The notes under the pieces: model-generated | Seen by the model: the letters and a program-made list of their open reading frames with translations, nothing else | The model's database searches: none | What the model was told of the DNA's origin: nothing | DNA from: Domibacillus sp. DTU_2020_1001157_1_SI_ALB_TIR_016 | GTDB taxonomy: Bacteria > Bacillota > Bacilli > Bacillales > Domibacillaceae | NCBI RefSeq assembly: GCF_032341995.1 | Contig: NZ_CP135438.1 | Span: 1,426,001-1,490,000, forward strand | DNA length: 64,000 nucleotides | Reading direction: 5' to 3' | Shown here: one piece after another, positions 26,532-35,652 of the stretch | Layout of the letters: each line of letters begins with the position of its first letter | Numbering within the stretch: the stretch's first letter is position 1 | Translations under genes and position numbers: made by a program

Positions 26532-27665
26532 TTATATATACTTGCCAAGCGATTCACTCGACCACTGATGAATGACATGCTGTTCTCTATGAAGAACTTT
26601 TTGCAGGTAGATCATCGTTGTGTGAATGTCTTCATGCCCGAGTGCTTTCATAATTGAAAAGATATCTGCTTTATTCAAGTGAGAAATAATCGCAAAACTA
26701 TGCCTGAATACGTGAGCTGTTAATTTAATATGGCCGGAATGAACAAAAGGCAGGTCCACTTCTTTAATCACTCTTTTTAAATAATGGGCGAGTCCGTCTG
26801 GTTTAAATGCCCGTCCTGTACTTGTGACAAACAGCGGTTCCTCACTGCTGTTCGGAAAAGTAACAGGACGAAACCGCGCTTTTCGGTACTGAAGGATGCT
26901 CTCAAGCACTTTTTCTTTTAAAGGAATTTCCCGCCTCTTGCTTCCTTTTCCCGTGACAGACAAATAATGATGGCCCAAAATGCTGTCATACTGCACATCG
27001 GCCAGTGTCAGCCGGCATAATTCCTCATTCCGCATGCCGGTGCTGACCAGTACATGAATAAGGGCAAAAGCAATGTATTGCTTTCGCTCCTCAAAGTAAT
27101 CCAGCAGCTGTATTACTTCACGCGGCCCTAAATCGCGGTTCGGCCGGTCTTCAGAACGGACCGAAACGGTCAGCAGTTCTTCATGGATCGGTTTTTGGAT
27201 ATAGCCGCTTTTAAATAAAAAGGAGAAAAAGCTTTTCCAAATAACCGTTTTTCTTTCAAGTGTGGCAGGTGAATAGCTTCCTCTTTTCTTTACATGCGGG
27301 CTGTCTTCCGCGACCCACTTTTGGTACCGGCGCAGGTGCCGTTTTTCTAAGCTCTTAAACAAGGAATCATCCACAATATCCAAATCTAAATGCATCACAG
27401 GCCCATTCTCAAGCATCTGTTTAATCATCATATGTAATTCTTTTTCATACTCCCGAATCGTACGTTTGGAACGATTCGCTTTTTTGTTTAAATTGGTTTC
27501 CCGGTATAAAAAGTAATGCAGCATATCCCGGTCGTTAAAATAGTAAAAGTCTGGCTTCCCTTCCCTCTCTGCCCGGTCTTTCTGATCAACCAGCGCAGAA
27601 ATAGTTTCTTCCGTGTTCTCGGGAATTAGCGGACTACTTTCATTATGTATGATTAATTTGTCCAT
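26532..27665 (-). CDS. Tyrosine recombinase / integrase
   Basis: A DNA-breaking and joining enzyme of 377 residues. A SAM-like N-terminal DNA-binding region (about 60-170) is followed by a phage-integrase catalytic domain with ALIHVLVSTGMRNEELCRL (first Arg), LTAHVFRHSFAII (HxxR) and ALGHEDIHTTMIYLQ (His and the Tyr nucleophile). All catalytic residues appear present. The start at 27665 has CAGGAG 8 nt upstream. It is divergent from a two-headed helix-turn-helix protein across a strongly AT-rich 580-bp gap. No tRNA gene or repeat that would mark an att site was seen, and no cargo is obvious, so the target may be local. Confidence 0.88.
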   Translation of the reverse strand: MDKLIIHNESSPLIPENTEETISALVDQKDRAEREGKPDFYYFNDRDMLHYFLYRETNLNKKANRSKRTIREYEKELHMMIKQMLENGPVMHLDLDIVDDSLFKSLEKRHLRRYQKWVAEDSPHVKKRGSYSPATLERKTVIWKSFFSFLFKSGYIQKPIHEELLTVSVRSEDRPNRDLGPREVIQLLDYFEERKQYIAFALIHVLVSTGMRNEELCRLTLADVQYDSILGHHYLSVTGKGSKRREIPLKEKVLESILQYRKARFRPVTFPNSSEEPLFVTSTGRAFKPDGLAHYLKRVIKEVDLPFVHSGHIKLTAHVFRHSFAIISHLNKADIFSIMKALGHEDIHTTMIYLQKVLHREQHVIHQWSSESLGKYI

Positions 27666-28245
27666 ATATATCTCCTGATTATCTATAAATTTATTTTTAA
27701 TCAACATATATTTTTATTATAAAATAAATTAGTTTATTTTTGTATAATTAAAAATTAAACAATCAATAATTGATTTCTTCTAAATTTAAAATAAACTATC
27801 TTATATCAAAAAATATAGCATTTGTTGATATTGGTATAATAATTAATATATAAAAATTTTTATTTTAAACACTTACTTTAAATTAAATCTTTTTTTGTGT
27901 TTTATTTTTTAATGAATTATAATAAGAGAATAAGTACTATCAAAAATATATTGCATTATTATACATATTTTCTTATTTCATTGATTTCTTATTTTTTTAA
28001 AAAAGTATGATCACTTTTTTCTCTGTTTGTAATTAAACTTGTTTATGTAATAGCAAGGCAAAGGGAGAAAAAAGAAGAGCGTATATCGAATGCAACAAAA
28101 GAAATGGCGTTTTCACCCGAGAGGAAAAGCTGTTTTTTATAAGATGTTACAAATGGTTCTGCTCAGCTTGAAACACTGCTTGTAGAGAGCGGCATATATA
28201 ATGGAAGAAACTCGGATTAAAATGAAGGAGAATGAATAAAAAAAC
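27666..28245. other. Very AT-rich divergent intergenic region
   Basis: 27700-28030 is markedly richer in A/T than its surroundings, with many ATTTATTTTT-like runs. From 28050 composition returns to normal; a 31-codon frame at 28090-28185 lacks a ribosome site. The region probably holds both divergent promoters and could hold binding sites for the recombinase or the HTH protein. I could not define a crossover site. Confidence 0.5.
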
Positions 28246-29223
28246 ATGAATATTTCGGATTGCTACACAACAAAAGAAGCAGCTGAACGCCTTGGAAAAT
28301 CTGTGGTTACGATCGGTCACTATATACGAACTGGAAAACTGACGCCTGTTGAAGATTTTTGGGGCGGACACCGGGGACATTTATTTGAAAAAAGCGCGGT
28401 TGATCAGTTGAAAGAGGAGCTCAATCAGGAACAGCCGAACGGAATGATGACAGGAGAAGCCGCCGCTTATTTAGGTGTAACGAGAGCCGTGCTGCAATCT
28501 TACCTCCAGGAGCAGATTATTCCTTTTGAAAAAACGACCTGGCGCAGCCGGGAAGTTGTAACCATCAAAAAAGTCGACTTGGATTTGTTTCAAGAAACGC
28601 ATAAAGAGCGTCTTGTAGAAGACCGCCTTAAGCAGCGCTTGTTTTATGATCGTAAAAAGCAGATTGCTTTTTACCAGCGCTTTTCGTCCAGCACGATTCA
28701 GGAAGCACGCCTTACCTGGAACGCCCAGAAAGAATGGGTGTTTTTTATCCAGGATAACGGCGCTCAACTGCCATTTGAAGAAGGCATTTATAAGCATGAT
28801 TTAACACCAGACTACACACTTTCTTTTGGCAAGCGGACTGGAACGCCTGGCTACGCGAGGCTGTCGCTGCCTTTACAGCTTTCCTTTACCCGACAGTTTC
28901 TGGATCTCTTATACGAGCAATTTGACTTATCCAATGTTTATATGGATATACGGCAGGAAGAAAACATTATCGTCCTTTACGTTAAGGATATGTTATTAAA
29001 TGCAGTGGAAAATGCGGAAACACTTGGCCATTTTCTAGAAAGCAACACAGAAGAAGGCTTTGTAGCAGCCAATAACAGTCAAATTCGGATCGAATCGGCC
29101 GAAAAAAGTCTATCTATTTACCTGCCGGCCGATATTAAAAAGAAAATCAAGCAGGCAGCAATAGAACAAGGCACAACCATGCAGGAGATCTCTAAAAGAA
29201 TTATTATGGATTACTTTAAATAA
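28246..29223 (+). CDS. Protein with two helix-turn-helix (excisionase-type) domains and C-terminal RHH-like helix pair
   Basis: A protein of 325 residues. The first MerR/excisionase-type HTH is at about 8-60 (YTTKEAAERLGKSVVTIGHY) and the second at about 68-118 (MTGEAAAYLGVTRAVLQSYL). An unrecognised middle of about 160 residues follows. The end (LSIYLPADIKKKIKQAA, then GTTMQEISKRIIMDYF) reads like a ribbon-helix-helix unit. DNA binding is therefore likely at both ends. Divergent pairing with a tyrosine recombinase suggests a directionality or regulatory factor (inference). AAGGAG lies 15 nt before the ATG, farther than usual. A five-codon ORF (ATG AAT AAA AAA ACA TGA) sits between and overlaps the start codon. 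Confidence 0.7.
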   Translation: MNISDCYTTKEAAERLGKSVVTIGHYIRTGKLTPVEDFWGGHRGHLFEKSAVDQLKEELNQEQPNGMMTGEAAAYLGVTRAVLQSYLQEQIIPFEKTTWRSREVVTIKKVDLDLFQETHKERLVEDRLKQRLFYDRKKQIAFYQRFSSSTIQEARLTWNAQKEWVFFIQDNGAQLPFEEGIYKHDLTPDYTLSFGKRTGTPGYARLSLPLQLSFTRQFLDLLYEQFDLSNVYMDIRQEENIIVLYVKDMLLNAVENAETLGHFLESNTEEGFVAANNSQIRIESAEKSLSIYLPADIKKKIKQAAIEQGTTMQEISKRIIMDYFK

Positions 29224-29248
29224 CGAGGTAAAAGAAAAAGATCCCTAA

Positions 29249-29281
29249 AAAGCGGCTTTCTGTTGAAGAAGCCGTTTTTTA
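29249..29281 (+). terminator. Terminator after the HTH gene
   Basis: Stem AGCGGCTTTC / GAAGAAGCCG-type followed by TTTTTT, about 30 bp past the stop. Confidence 0.75.
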
Positions 29282-29360
29282 TATATTTTCATTTTGCTAT
29301 TCCCCTTCAAAGTTTACATAATAAATTTATTGTTAATAATAAACCAGGTGCTTTCATACA

Positions 29361-29400
29361 AAAAAACACCTTTACGCAAAAATAACGTAAAGGTGTTTTG
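29361..29400. terminator. Terminator downstream of brnQ
   Basis: Perfect stem AACACCTTTACG / CGTAAAGGTGTT with A- and T-runs. Confidence 0.85.
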
Positions 29401-29473
29401 AGCTTTTGTACTCTACAGGCTTTGTGACATTGAAAGAATTATTTATTTTGCTCCATGATTTCATACGGTGAGT

Positions 29474-30832
29474 TTATACCGCTCTTCTTCCTGGCTTGCT
29501 CTGCTCTTTTTCCTGCTTCGTTCTAGTAAACAAGCTGATCATATATCCGGCAAGTCCGCCTGCAATCGCAGGGAAGATCCAGCCCAGACCAATTCCATAA
29601 AGCGGAAGATAGTTTGTGAAAAAAGCATCGATAGCTGAAACATTCAAGCCAGCTCCTTTTAAACCATCCATGATACTCACTAAAAAGGTTAACAACATGC
29701 TGCCTTGATATACGTGGGCATGTCCTTTAAATAAAGGATGAAGGAACGTCAAAACGATCAAGACGATCGCTAATGGATAAAGAACAGTCAATACTGGTAC
29801 AGAAATTGAAATTAATTGAGCCAGACCAATATTAGCGATAACTGCACTAAATACACATAATACTACAGCAATTGTTTTATATGAGATGTTCGGGAACAGT
29901 TTGTGGAAATAAGTAGAACATGCTGTGATCAGTCCTACACTTGTTGTTAAACAAGCAACCGTAATCATTAAACCTAGTAAAACTCCGCCGTATGTTCCGA
30001 AGTAGTAGTCCGAGACACTTGCCAAAACTGCTCCGCCATTATCTAGACGTCCGACACCCGTTACACTGGCAGCCCCCATATAAGACAGAGCTGTATAGAT
30101 AGCTGCAAGAATAACAGCGGCGATTCCAACCGCTTTTAAACAAACGATCAAAATATCTTTTCTCGTTTTTGCACCTTTTTCTTTGATTGCATTAATAATG
30201 ATGATACCAAATACAAAGGATGCAAGTGTATCCATTGTCAGGTACCCTTCCTGGAATCCATTGAAAAAAGCATTCGTTTGATACTTTTCTGCAGGCGCCT
30301 GCAGCTTACCAATTGGGTTAAAGCATGCGACGACTACTAAAATCCCGATAAATGTGATTTTGATTGGTGTAAGGAATTTTCCGACAATATCGACAATTTT
30401 CGCTGGATTTAAAGAGAAAAAGCATGTGATGCTATAAAAGATCACTGTGAAAATCAGCAAAGGTACAAACGTTGAATTTTCTGACAAAAAGGGTTTTACG
30501 CCAATCTCAAAAGAAACACTTCCTGTCCTTGGAATCGCGAACAAAGGACCAATTGCCAAATAAAGAACGGTTGTAAAGACGAGGCCGAAAATAGGATGAA
30601 CGCGGCTTGCTAAGGATTGTAAATCCTCTTTTCCAGAAAACCCAAATGCCATAACCCCTATTAGAGGAAGGCCTACTCCGGTTACTAAAAAGCCGGCAGT
30701 TGCTATCCAGACATTTGTCCCTGCTGACTGACCAAGCATAGCCGGGAAAATCAAGTTTCCTGCTCCAAAAAATAAAGCAAACAGCATCAAACCGATCACT
30801 ACTATAAATGAAAATGGTATTTTGTTTGTCAT
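29474..30832 (-). CDS. brnQ: Branched-chain amino acid carrier BrnQ (LIVCS family)
   Basis: A membrane carrier of 452 residues with about 12 spans that imports leucine, isoleucine and valine with Na+ or H+. The N-terminus carries the family signature GLMLFALFFGAGNLIFPAML, and FSLNPAKIVDIVGKFLTPIK is also typical. Length is usual for the family. The start ATG at 30832 is preceded by AGGAGGC. It is a single-gene unit with its own terminator; I saw no T-box or CodY-like site that I could support upstream, though an AT-rich leader is present. Confidence 0.93.
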   Translation of the reverse strand: MTNKIPFSFIVVIGLMLFALFFGAGNLIFPAMLGQSAGTNVWIATAGFLVTGVGLPLIGVMAFGFSGKEDLQSLASRVHPIFGLVFTTVLYLAIGPLFAIPRTGSVSFEIGVKPFLSENSTFVPLLIFTVIFYSITCFFSLNPAKIVDIVGKFLTPIKITFIGILVVVACFNPIGKLQAPAEKYQTNAFFNGFQEGYLTMDTLASFVFGIIIINAIKEKGAKTRKDILIVCLKAVGIAAVILAAIYTALSYMGAASVTGVGRLDNGGAVLASVSDYYFGTYGGVLLGLMITVACLTTSVGLITACSTYFHKLFPNISYKTIAVVLCVFSAVIANIGLAQLISISVPVLTVLYPLAIVLIVLTFLHPLFKGHAHVYQGSMLLTFLVSIMDGLKGAGLNVSAIDAFFTNYLPLYGIGLGWIFPAIAGGLAGYMISLFTRTKQEKEQSKPGRRAV

Positions 30833-31103
30833 TTAAAAAGCCTCCTGTTGTTACTCTTGTTGTCACAAACCATCCCCTATCATACACCAATTGAATGAAA
30901 AGTGTAAGAGTTTCTTAAATATCCAGAAAATTAAATTAATAATATACTGAAATAATTTTTCTAATTTTTGTTAAAATTTTTACAACAGTTTATATTTTTT
31001 TATACATAACAAATACCCCTGCTCTTTTAAGCGATCAGGGGTATGTTCAAGAAAAATAACATATTAATACAGTCATGTTGGATTTCCTTTTATATACTTT
31101 GTT

Positions 31104-31358
31104 TTATGGGGTAGAAAGAAATTTTTCAAGTGAATCCAATGCTTTTTCCTCATCGCTTCCATCAGCAATAAGCTTCACTTCAGTCCCTGGAGTCAATGCC
31201 GCAGCCATGACACCCATAATACTTTTAGCGGCAATCACTTTTTCATTGCGGATCAGGGTAATGTTGCTGCTGAATGTATTCGCTTTTTCAACAAATTGAG
31301 CAGCAGGTTTTGATTGAAGTCCTTCTTTTAATCCAATTTTCACGTTTCTTTCTAACAT
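31104..31358 (-). CDS. crh: HPr-like catabolite-repression protein Crh
   Basis: An 84-residue HPr fold. The position of the HPr active-site His15 is Gln (GLKEGLQSKPAAQFV), which is the hallmark of Crh, while the regulatory Ser46 region is kept (AAKSIMGVMAAALTPG). It should therefore not carry PTS phosphate but, when phosphorylated on Ser46 by HPrK, can act as co-repressor with CcpA. In B. subtilis crh ends the yvcI-yvcL operon; here it is alone. A cre-like site lies in its upstream region, which suggests control by CcpA. A normal HPr with a degenerate His site is the alternative, but Gln at 15 fits Crh. Confidence 0.82.
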   Translation of the reverse strand: MLERNVKIGLKEGLQSKPAAQFVEKANTFSSNITLIRNEKVIAAKSIMGVMAAALTPGTEVKLIADGSDEEKALDSLEKFLSTP

Positions 31359-31394
31359 TATGCAGCCCAGCCTTTCACTTTATATTTTAAAATT

Positions 31395-31408
31395 TGAAAA
31401 CGCTTTCT
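31395..31408. promoter_or_regulatory. Candidate cre (CcpA-binding) site upstream of crh
   Basis: TGAAAACGCTTTCT matches the cre consensus TGWAANCGNTNWCA at all but the last position, 37 bp upstream of the crh start. Confidence 0.6.
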
Positions 31409-32014
31409 AGATTATTTCCATTTTATCTTATTTTTATACCTCTTCGAAATAGGCAAAGTGCCTAAATAATTTTCTGTTTCTTTGTGCAAAGCGTACAACA
31501 CTGACCTGAATTAAAGCGTTTTCAGCTTTTTGTTTACTTATAAATATTGTTTCATTGGTTGTTGAAACAAGTAAGTAATAATATTGGTTCACTTGAATAA
31601 AAATATATTCATTTATTCCATACAATATGCCAATAAGAATGGCACTTTAGCAAATAACCTCTGGCACGGTTATATTTATTTCTCTAGCCACTGCTCCCCT
31701 ATCCTCCTCTTTATTTGTTTTATATTTTAGCATCAACTTCTGAAAAAGGGAAATTTTTACCTTTGGTTTTGTGGATTTTTAATGATAGTCCAAGAAAACA
31801 AAGTGAAATCCACGTCCTGTACCAGCAAGATAAGATTTACTAACAAACATCATCCGGTTTTCCTCTTTTATTCGGAAAAATACATGTATACAAGTATTTA
31901 TATATATGTGTATACAACTGAATATAATTTCAAAAAAATATTTTTCTTCTTTACTCCTGGCTAAAATGAAGTGAAAAGCAGCTCGCCCTTTTTAAAAAAG
32001 ACGAGCTGCTTTGT
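31409..32014. other. Gene-free stretch ending in a terminator
   Basis: No ORF with a ribosome site. The minus-strand frame of 63 codons at 31434-31625 lacks one. At 31978-32013 the stem AGCAGCTCG / CGAGCTGCT with T-runs is the terminator of the DUF421 gene. Confidence 0.6.
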
Positions 32015-32725
32015 TTATGACTGGTCTGGATAATGATAAATGTTTAGTTTATCACCTTTTAAGGTCGCTAATAAAACGTCTGCTGCCTTTGATTCATTAT
32101 GAGCTTTTAACTGGCTGTGGAGCCACGCTTCATCTTTACCGCTTTTCTTCAATTCCTCATGGTCTATTTCCCCTTCTTTGATTACGGCCCGTGATAAAAG
32201 CAAAGGCTTTACAGCCAGCTTCATATCAGCTGGAGTGACAGGTGCATACTCCGGATGAAGGAAAAAGGAAATCGTTCCGTTCGGTTCCCAAATGGCATGT
32301 GAAATTTTTTGGATATCTTCAATTTGGCTTTTTCGCAGCTCAGCCAATAAAATATCAATAGAAATTCTTGCTTTTCTTAAGTTTTGATACCTAATTTTTC
32401 CCTGCTCAATCAGCGGATAAGGAGAGGGATCAAGCAGGCGCTGGAATCTTTTCCACTTTAAACTTAAATAAGTGCCCGCAACGTACAAAACCACCAACAC
32501 GACCATAGTGATCATGGAGCCTTTTAATCCTAAATGTTGGTCCGATAAAGGGTGAGCTAAAATATTCCCAATTAAAATGGCCATTACAAAATCAAGCAGC
32601 CTTAGCTGCGCCATCGACCGCTGGCCCATTATTTTTGCAGCTAAAAGTAAAAACAAAAAAGCAACAAGCGCTCTTAAAATCCATTGAATGGTTGTAAGAG
32701 ATTCTTGGGCATGAAAAAAATCCAC
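32015..32725 (-). CDS. DUF421 membrane protein (YetF/YrbG-like)
   Basis: About 236 residues. Three N-terminal membrane spans (WILRALVAFLFLLLAAKI, then FVMAILIGNILAHPL and MITMVVLVVLYVAG) are followed by a soluble domain with the DUF421 look: PLIEQGKIRYQNLRKARI, ELRKSQIEDIQKISHAIWE and EPNGTISFFLHPE. Family members are found in spore formers and some are part of spore or germination membranes; a biochemical role is not established. The start is uncertain: GTG at 32725 after GGGGAAGTG is preferred, while a longer frame begins at 32785. It has its own terminator. Confidence 0.8.
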   Translation of the reverse strand: MDFFHAQESLTTIQWILRALVAFLFLLLAAKIMGQRSMAQLRLLDFVMAILIGNILAHPLSDQHLGLKGSMITMVVLVVLYVAGTYLSLKWKRFQRLLDPSPYPLIEQGKIRYQNLRKARISIDILLAELRKSQIEDIQKISHAIWEPNGTISFFLHPEYAPVTPADMKLAVKPLLLSRAVIKEGEIDHEELKKSGKDEAWLHSQLKAHNESKAADVLLATLKGDKLNIYHYPDQS

Positions 32726-33298
32726 AAGGTTCACTTCCCCTGCCTTAACTTTGTTAAATGAGTATCTGTAGCATTCCCTATTCATGTAAATTTATGATCG
32801 CAGATAATCAAAATAGTTCTTTTCCTGCTCTCTAACGAAGCAGTTTTACCGCTTCTTTTAATCCCGATTCTCTATTCGATCTAGGATCTATAAAAGGTAC
32901 AATTAGAACCTAGATAAATTTTAAATAATCGGTACACCTGTATAGCGTTCCCCTTTACATACAAAACCGGCTACAGATCATTTCAGTATAAGACTCTAAG
33001 AGTTATGAAAATTCATTGAAGAAGATTTGTTTGTATGCACAGTCTCTCATTTATAACTAGAGGTTCATTAGTGTGGTAGACAGCGCCCTTGCCTCTAAGA
33101 TGGCACGTTTAAACGGAAACGATTAATAAAAGTGTGTGATTTGGTTGTTAAACTGAGAAGACTTAAAAATTACAATCACTTCCCTTGTATATATGGCGAA
33201 AAGGTGTCTGCTGAATGTGAACACTTTTTGACTCTCTCTTTGTTTAGGACTAAACGTCAATAAAACGAGTAAACTATTAACAAAGGGAGGGATTAATC
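32726..33298. other. Intergenic region, 570 bp, no gene seen
   Basis: I found no ORF with a ribosome site, RNA gene or repeat. The end of it (33200-33295) likely holds the promoter of the 66-residue gene. Confidence 0.45.
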
Positions 33299-33499
33299 AT
33301 GAACTTGGCATACAGCTATCTGCAGTTACACAAAGAATACCTACTCGACATAAGCAAACAAAATCGCCCCGGTGAGATGAATCAATTTGAAGTACTCTGT
33401 TTGGATTTATATAACTGGCTGCAGAAAGAACAGGGACTTACTGAGGCACAGGCAAAAGCAATCATAGAAGGTTCTCATATGCACGATGATGTTGCATAA
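33299..33499 (+). CDS. Hypothetical small protein, 66 residues
   Basis: Small, soluble and mostly helical, with no recognised family. It starts MNLAYSYLQLHKEYLL and contains FEVLCLDLYNWLQKEQ. The ATG has a strong ribosome site (AAAGGGAGG) about 8 nt upstream. A compact terminator (33498-33520) follows directly after the stop, so this is a single small gene. Confidence 0.65.
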   Translation: MNLAYSYLQLHKEYLLDISKQNRPGEMNQFEVLCLDLYNWLQKEQGLTEAQAKAIIEGSHMHDDVA

Positions 33500-33520
33500 G
33501 CCTACGGGCTCTTTTTTTTT
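33498..33520 (+). terminator. Short terminator after the 66-residue gene
   Basis: AGCC-TAC-GGGCT hairpin followed by a long T-run, overlapping the stop codon. Confidence 0.6.
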
Positions 33521-34008
33521 GCTCACTTTCTTTATTTTGCTTTACTTTTAATTGGAAAAGTGTTTAATTGAGTTATTACTTGGTTTTTTAAATTTATTAT
33601 TGAATTTTGCACATTGTTAATTATGTATTAAATAGGAAGCGCATTTCACCTCTGACTTTTTCGCTGTTTTAGGTGGATATCTGGATAATGATCGCTCATT
33701 TCATACTAGATTTTGCGTCATATTTTTGTTTTGCGATCCAATAATCTGCAGCTATATCCATAACCATTGTTTCGTTCTTTTTCCATAAAGTCTTCCGTTA
33801 TAAATCTATTCGAACCGCTGTGTTCATTTTTCTTCCTAACTATATCTTTCTTCCTGAAAAACCATAACGCCCTATTGCCTAATTAATATTTTCCAAGACA
33901 AGATTCGACAAACTATTCACTTTTCTCTTGGTACAATACTCTTCGGTAAACCAAAAGAAAAACATATAAAAGTAAAGAAAGCTGGTCAAGCGAGAGGAGC
34001 TACTACCA
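33521..34008. other. AT-rich gene-free stretch
   Basis: No gene or RNA could be supported. The last 30 bp carry the ribosome site of the next small gene. Confidence 0.4.
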
Positions 34009-34266
34009 TTGAAAGTACTAAAATCTGCACATGACCCAGGCCTATACTGTCTGTGGAACAATATTGGAAAAGAAGTAACTGAAGCTGTGGCTTATGATCG
34101 AATTATGAAAAGTATCGTAGATGAAGAAGACTGGGATCCAGGTATCTTTAGGTGGGTCAGCGACCATAATCTTAATTTTGAGGAATGGCAAGAGATTATA
34201 GTTTCACCAATTACATATACTCATCATGGACGACCGGCTTCAGTCGGTCTTTTTTTAATATTTTAA
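34009..34266 (+). CDS. Hypothetical small protein whose frame runs through a terminator
   Basis: An 85-codon frame with TTG start at 34009 preceded by AGGAG. Residues 1 to about 65 (AVAYDRIMKSIVDEEDW, then DPGIFRWVSDHNLNFEEWQE) look like real acidic helical protein. The last 15 codons coincide with a terminator-like hairpin (GACCG / CGGTC, 34230-34247) and its T-run, giving the tail GLFLIF. The original C-terminus may therefore have been lost by deletion or frameshift. No family is recognised. Confidence 0.5.
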   Translation: MKVLKSAHDPGLYCLWNNIGKEVTEAVAYDRIMKSIVDEEDWDPGIFRWVSDHNLNFEEWQEIIVSPITYTHHGRPASVGLFLIF

Positions 34267-34320
34267 AATAAACGAGAGAAAAGAATCCTGCTATAAACCG
34301 GATAAATTATTTTTGTTTGG

Positions 34321-34420
34321 CCTGTATAAGATCCTTTGAACTTGTCCATAATATGCCTATGAGACCCCCCATTTTCTCATGCGATAACCCATACCACTGT
34401 ACAGCCACAGATCTATCTGG
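34321..34420 (-). pseudogene. Degenerate copy of the 39731-39982 gene end
   Basis: On the minus strand a frame reads LWLYSGMGYRMRKWGVS, a stop, then AYYGQVQRIL. This matches the C-terminus WLYSFMGYQMGKSAF..KYIGQVQEVL of the protein at 39731-39982. The nucleotide words GAACTTGTCCA, GATAACCCATA and TACAGCCA are also shared. It is a broken relic, about 5.4 kb from the better-preserved copy. Confidence 0.65.
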
Positions 34421-35197
34421 CTTTTTTTGCATATTTTTCATTAAATGTGGGAAATAATCAGTATCAAGGCGTTAAATAGTTCCCCTACCGTTAACGCTTT
34501 TGATGCTCCTTTTAGCCTCGGAGCTTTTCAAGCTCCAAGGCTTTTTTATAATACTTTATCCGACGGGCTGCCATAGTTCTGCTGTTGATCTGTAAATGTC
34601 ATGTTTCTTTAGTCAAACATCCCTCCCTTGGCTATCTTCTTACACCCATTTTCCTAAAGCAGCTTTATTATGATCTAGCCTTTAGCTTGAAAACATTTTT
34701 TAAATCATATTTATAAAGAATTATCCATGATATGGTTACAGCTCACAATGAAAATCGGTTTAATTATTCTCTCTTCAGATTGAATCTCTATTTATTGGTC
34801 TATCCTGCTGTTTTATGGCATATGTTAGTATGGTTAGCTTTTCATTTAGCTCCTGTAACGAATTGGTTTTTCAGTGAGTTCATTGGGCCCACTGTGTTTA
34901 TTTGTGTCTTTGCGCGGATAATTATTTCCTTTTAAAACCAAATATGGATAAGTGAGAAAGAGAATCTGAATTACATTTATTTACTTTCCTTGAAGGATAT
35001 ATTAGGGTTTACCTGTTTGGACATTTTTTTAATTTTTTTGTTTGTAGTCATAGATTCTTCAAAAAAGGGGTATATGCATTTTGAATAAGCAAACACTTAT
35101 CCGATTAAAAATGCAACGATCAATAATCATCTTAGACTTTCACCAGCCTCTTTCCTTGTGCTTATGCAAAGGTTAGAACCAGAGAGGAGAATTAACA
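34421..35197. other. Gene-poor stretch
   Basis: A hairpin at about 34516-34546 (AGCCTCGGAGC / GCTCCAAGGCT-type, followed by TTTTTT) looks like a terminator. A 67-codon hydrophobic frame at 34732-34935 has no ribosome site and I do not call it a gene. Nothing else is supported. Confidence 0.4.
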
Positions 35198-35416
35198 TTG
35201 TCATTAAATAGCCTGCAGGATTTGCTAGAAACATTATGTTCTTTTAACACCATCAATATTACCCATACTTTCGAAAAGGATGAGCAGCCGATTGCTTCAG
35301 TTTGCTGCTTAAAAGATACTTCTATCATCCAGTTAACACTTTATGAAACCCAGTCAATTAAGCAGTATAAAAGTATTGAAGAAGCAGCAACCGCGATTGA
35401 TAAATTGCTCAATTAG
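35198..35416 (+). CDS. Hypothetical small protein, paralogue of the one at 17595
   Basis: A protein of 72 residues. TTG start at 35198 with GAGGAG 8 nt upstream. It aligns over its whole length with the 79-residue protein at 17595-17834 (shared LLETLCSF / MLKTLETF, HTFEKDEQPIASVC / LTFYKIDQTPAINVC, and C-terminal AATAIDKLL / ALSAINRAL). Sequence alternation suggests a four-stranded sheet then a helix. The function is unknown. It stands alone in a gene-poor stretch. Confidence 0.6.
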   Translation: MSLNSLQDLLETLCSFNTINITHTFEKDEQPIASVCCLKDTSIIQLTLYETQSIKQYKSIEEAATAIDKLLN

Positions 35417-35652
35417 ATTTTATCTCCTAGTAAAAAATGATTTGATTTACAGCCGTTTTCGTCGGATCCCTTCATACTGAGTAGGCAGCCAAAGCATTAT
35501 ATAGGTTTACCTGCTCTTATAATCTGCTATAGCAAGGTGTTGGTGTTCCCTTCGTAAGTAAAAGAACACAACCGATGTTAATTCTTTAAACTTGATAAGT
35601 TTAAAGTTCAGAGGTATGATTCTTTCATTACCTGGAAATGGAGGGGATAAAA

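Noticed and set aside
31434..31964. 63- and 60-codon frames on opposite strands
   Set aside because: No ribosome site; sequence is AT-rich spacer.
32726..33298. A cre-like word near 33117 (GGAAACGATT)
   Set aside because: Too many mismatches to the full 14-bp cre consensus.
34732..34935. 67-codon hydrophobic frame
   Set aside because: No ribosome site and AT-rich random-looking composition; noted only in the gap entry.
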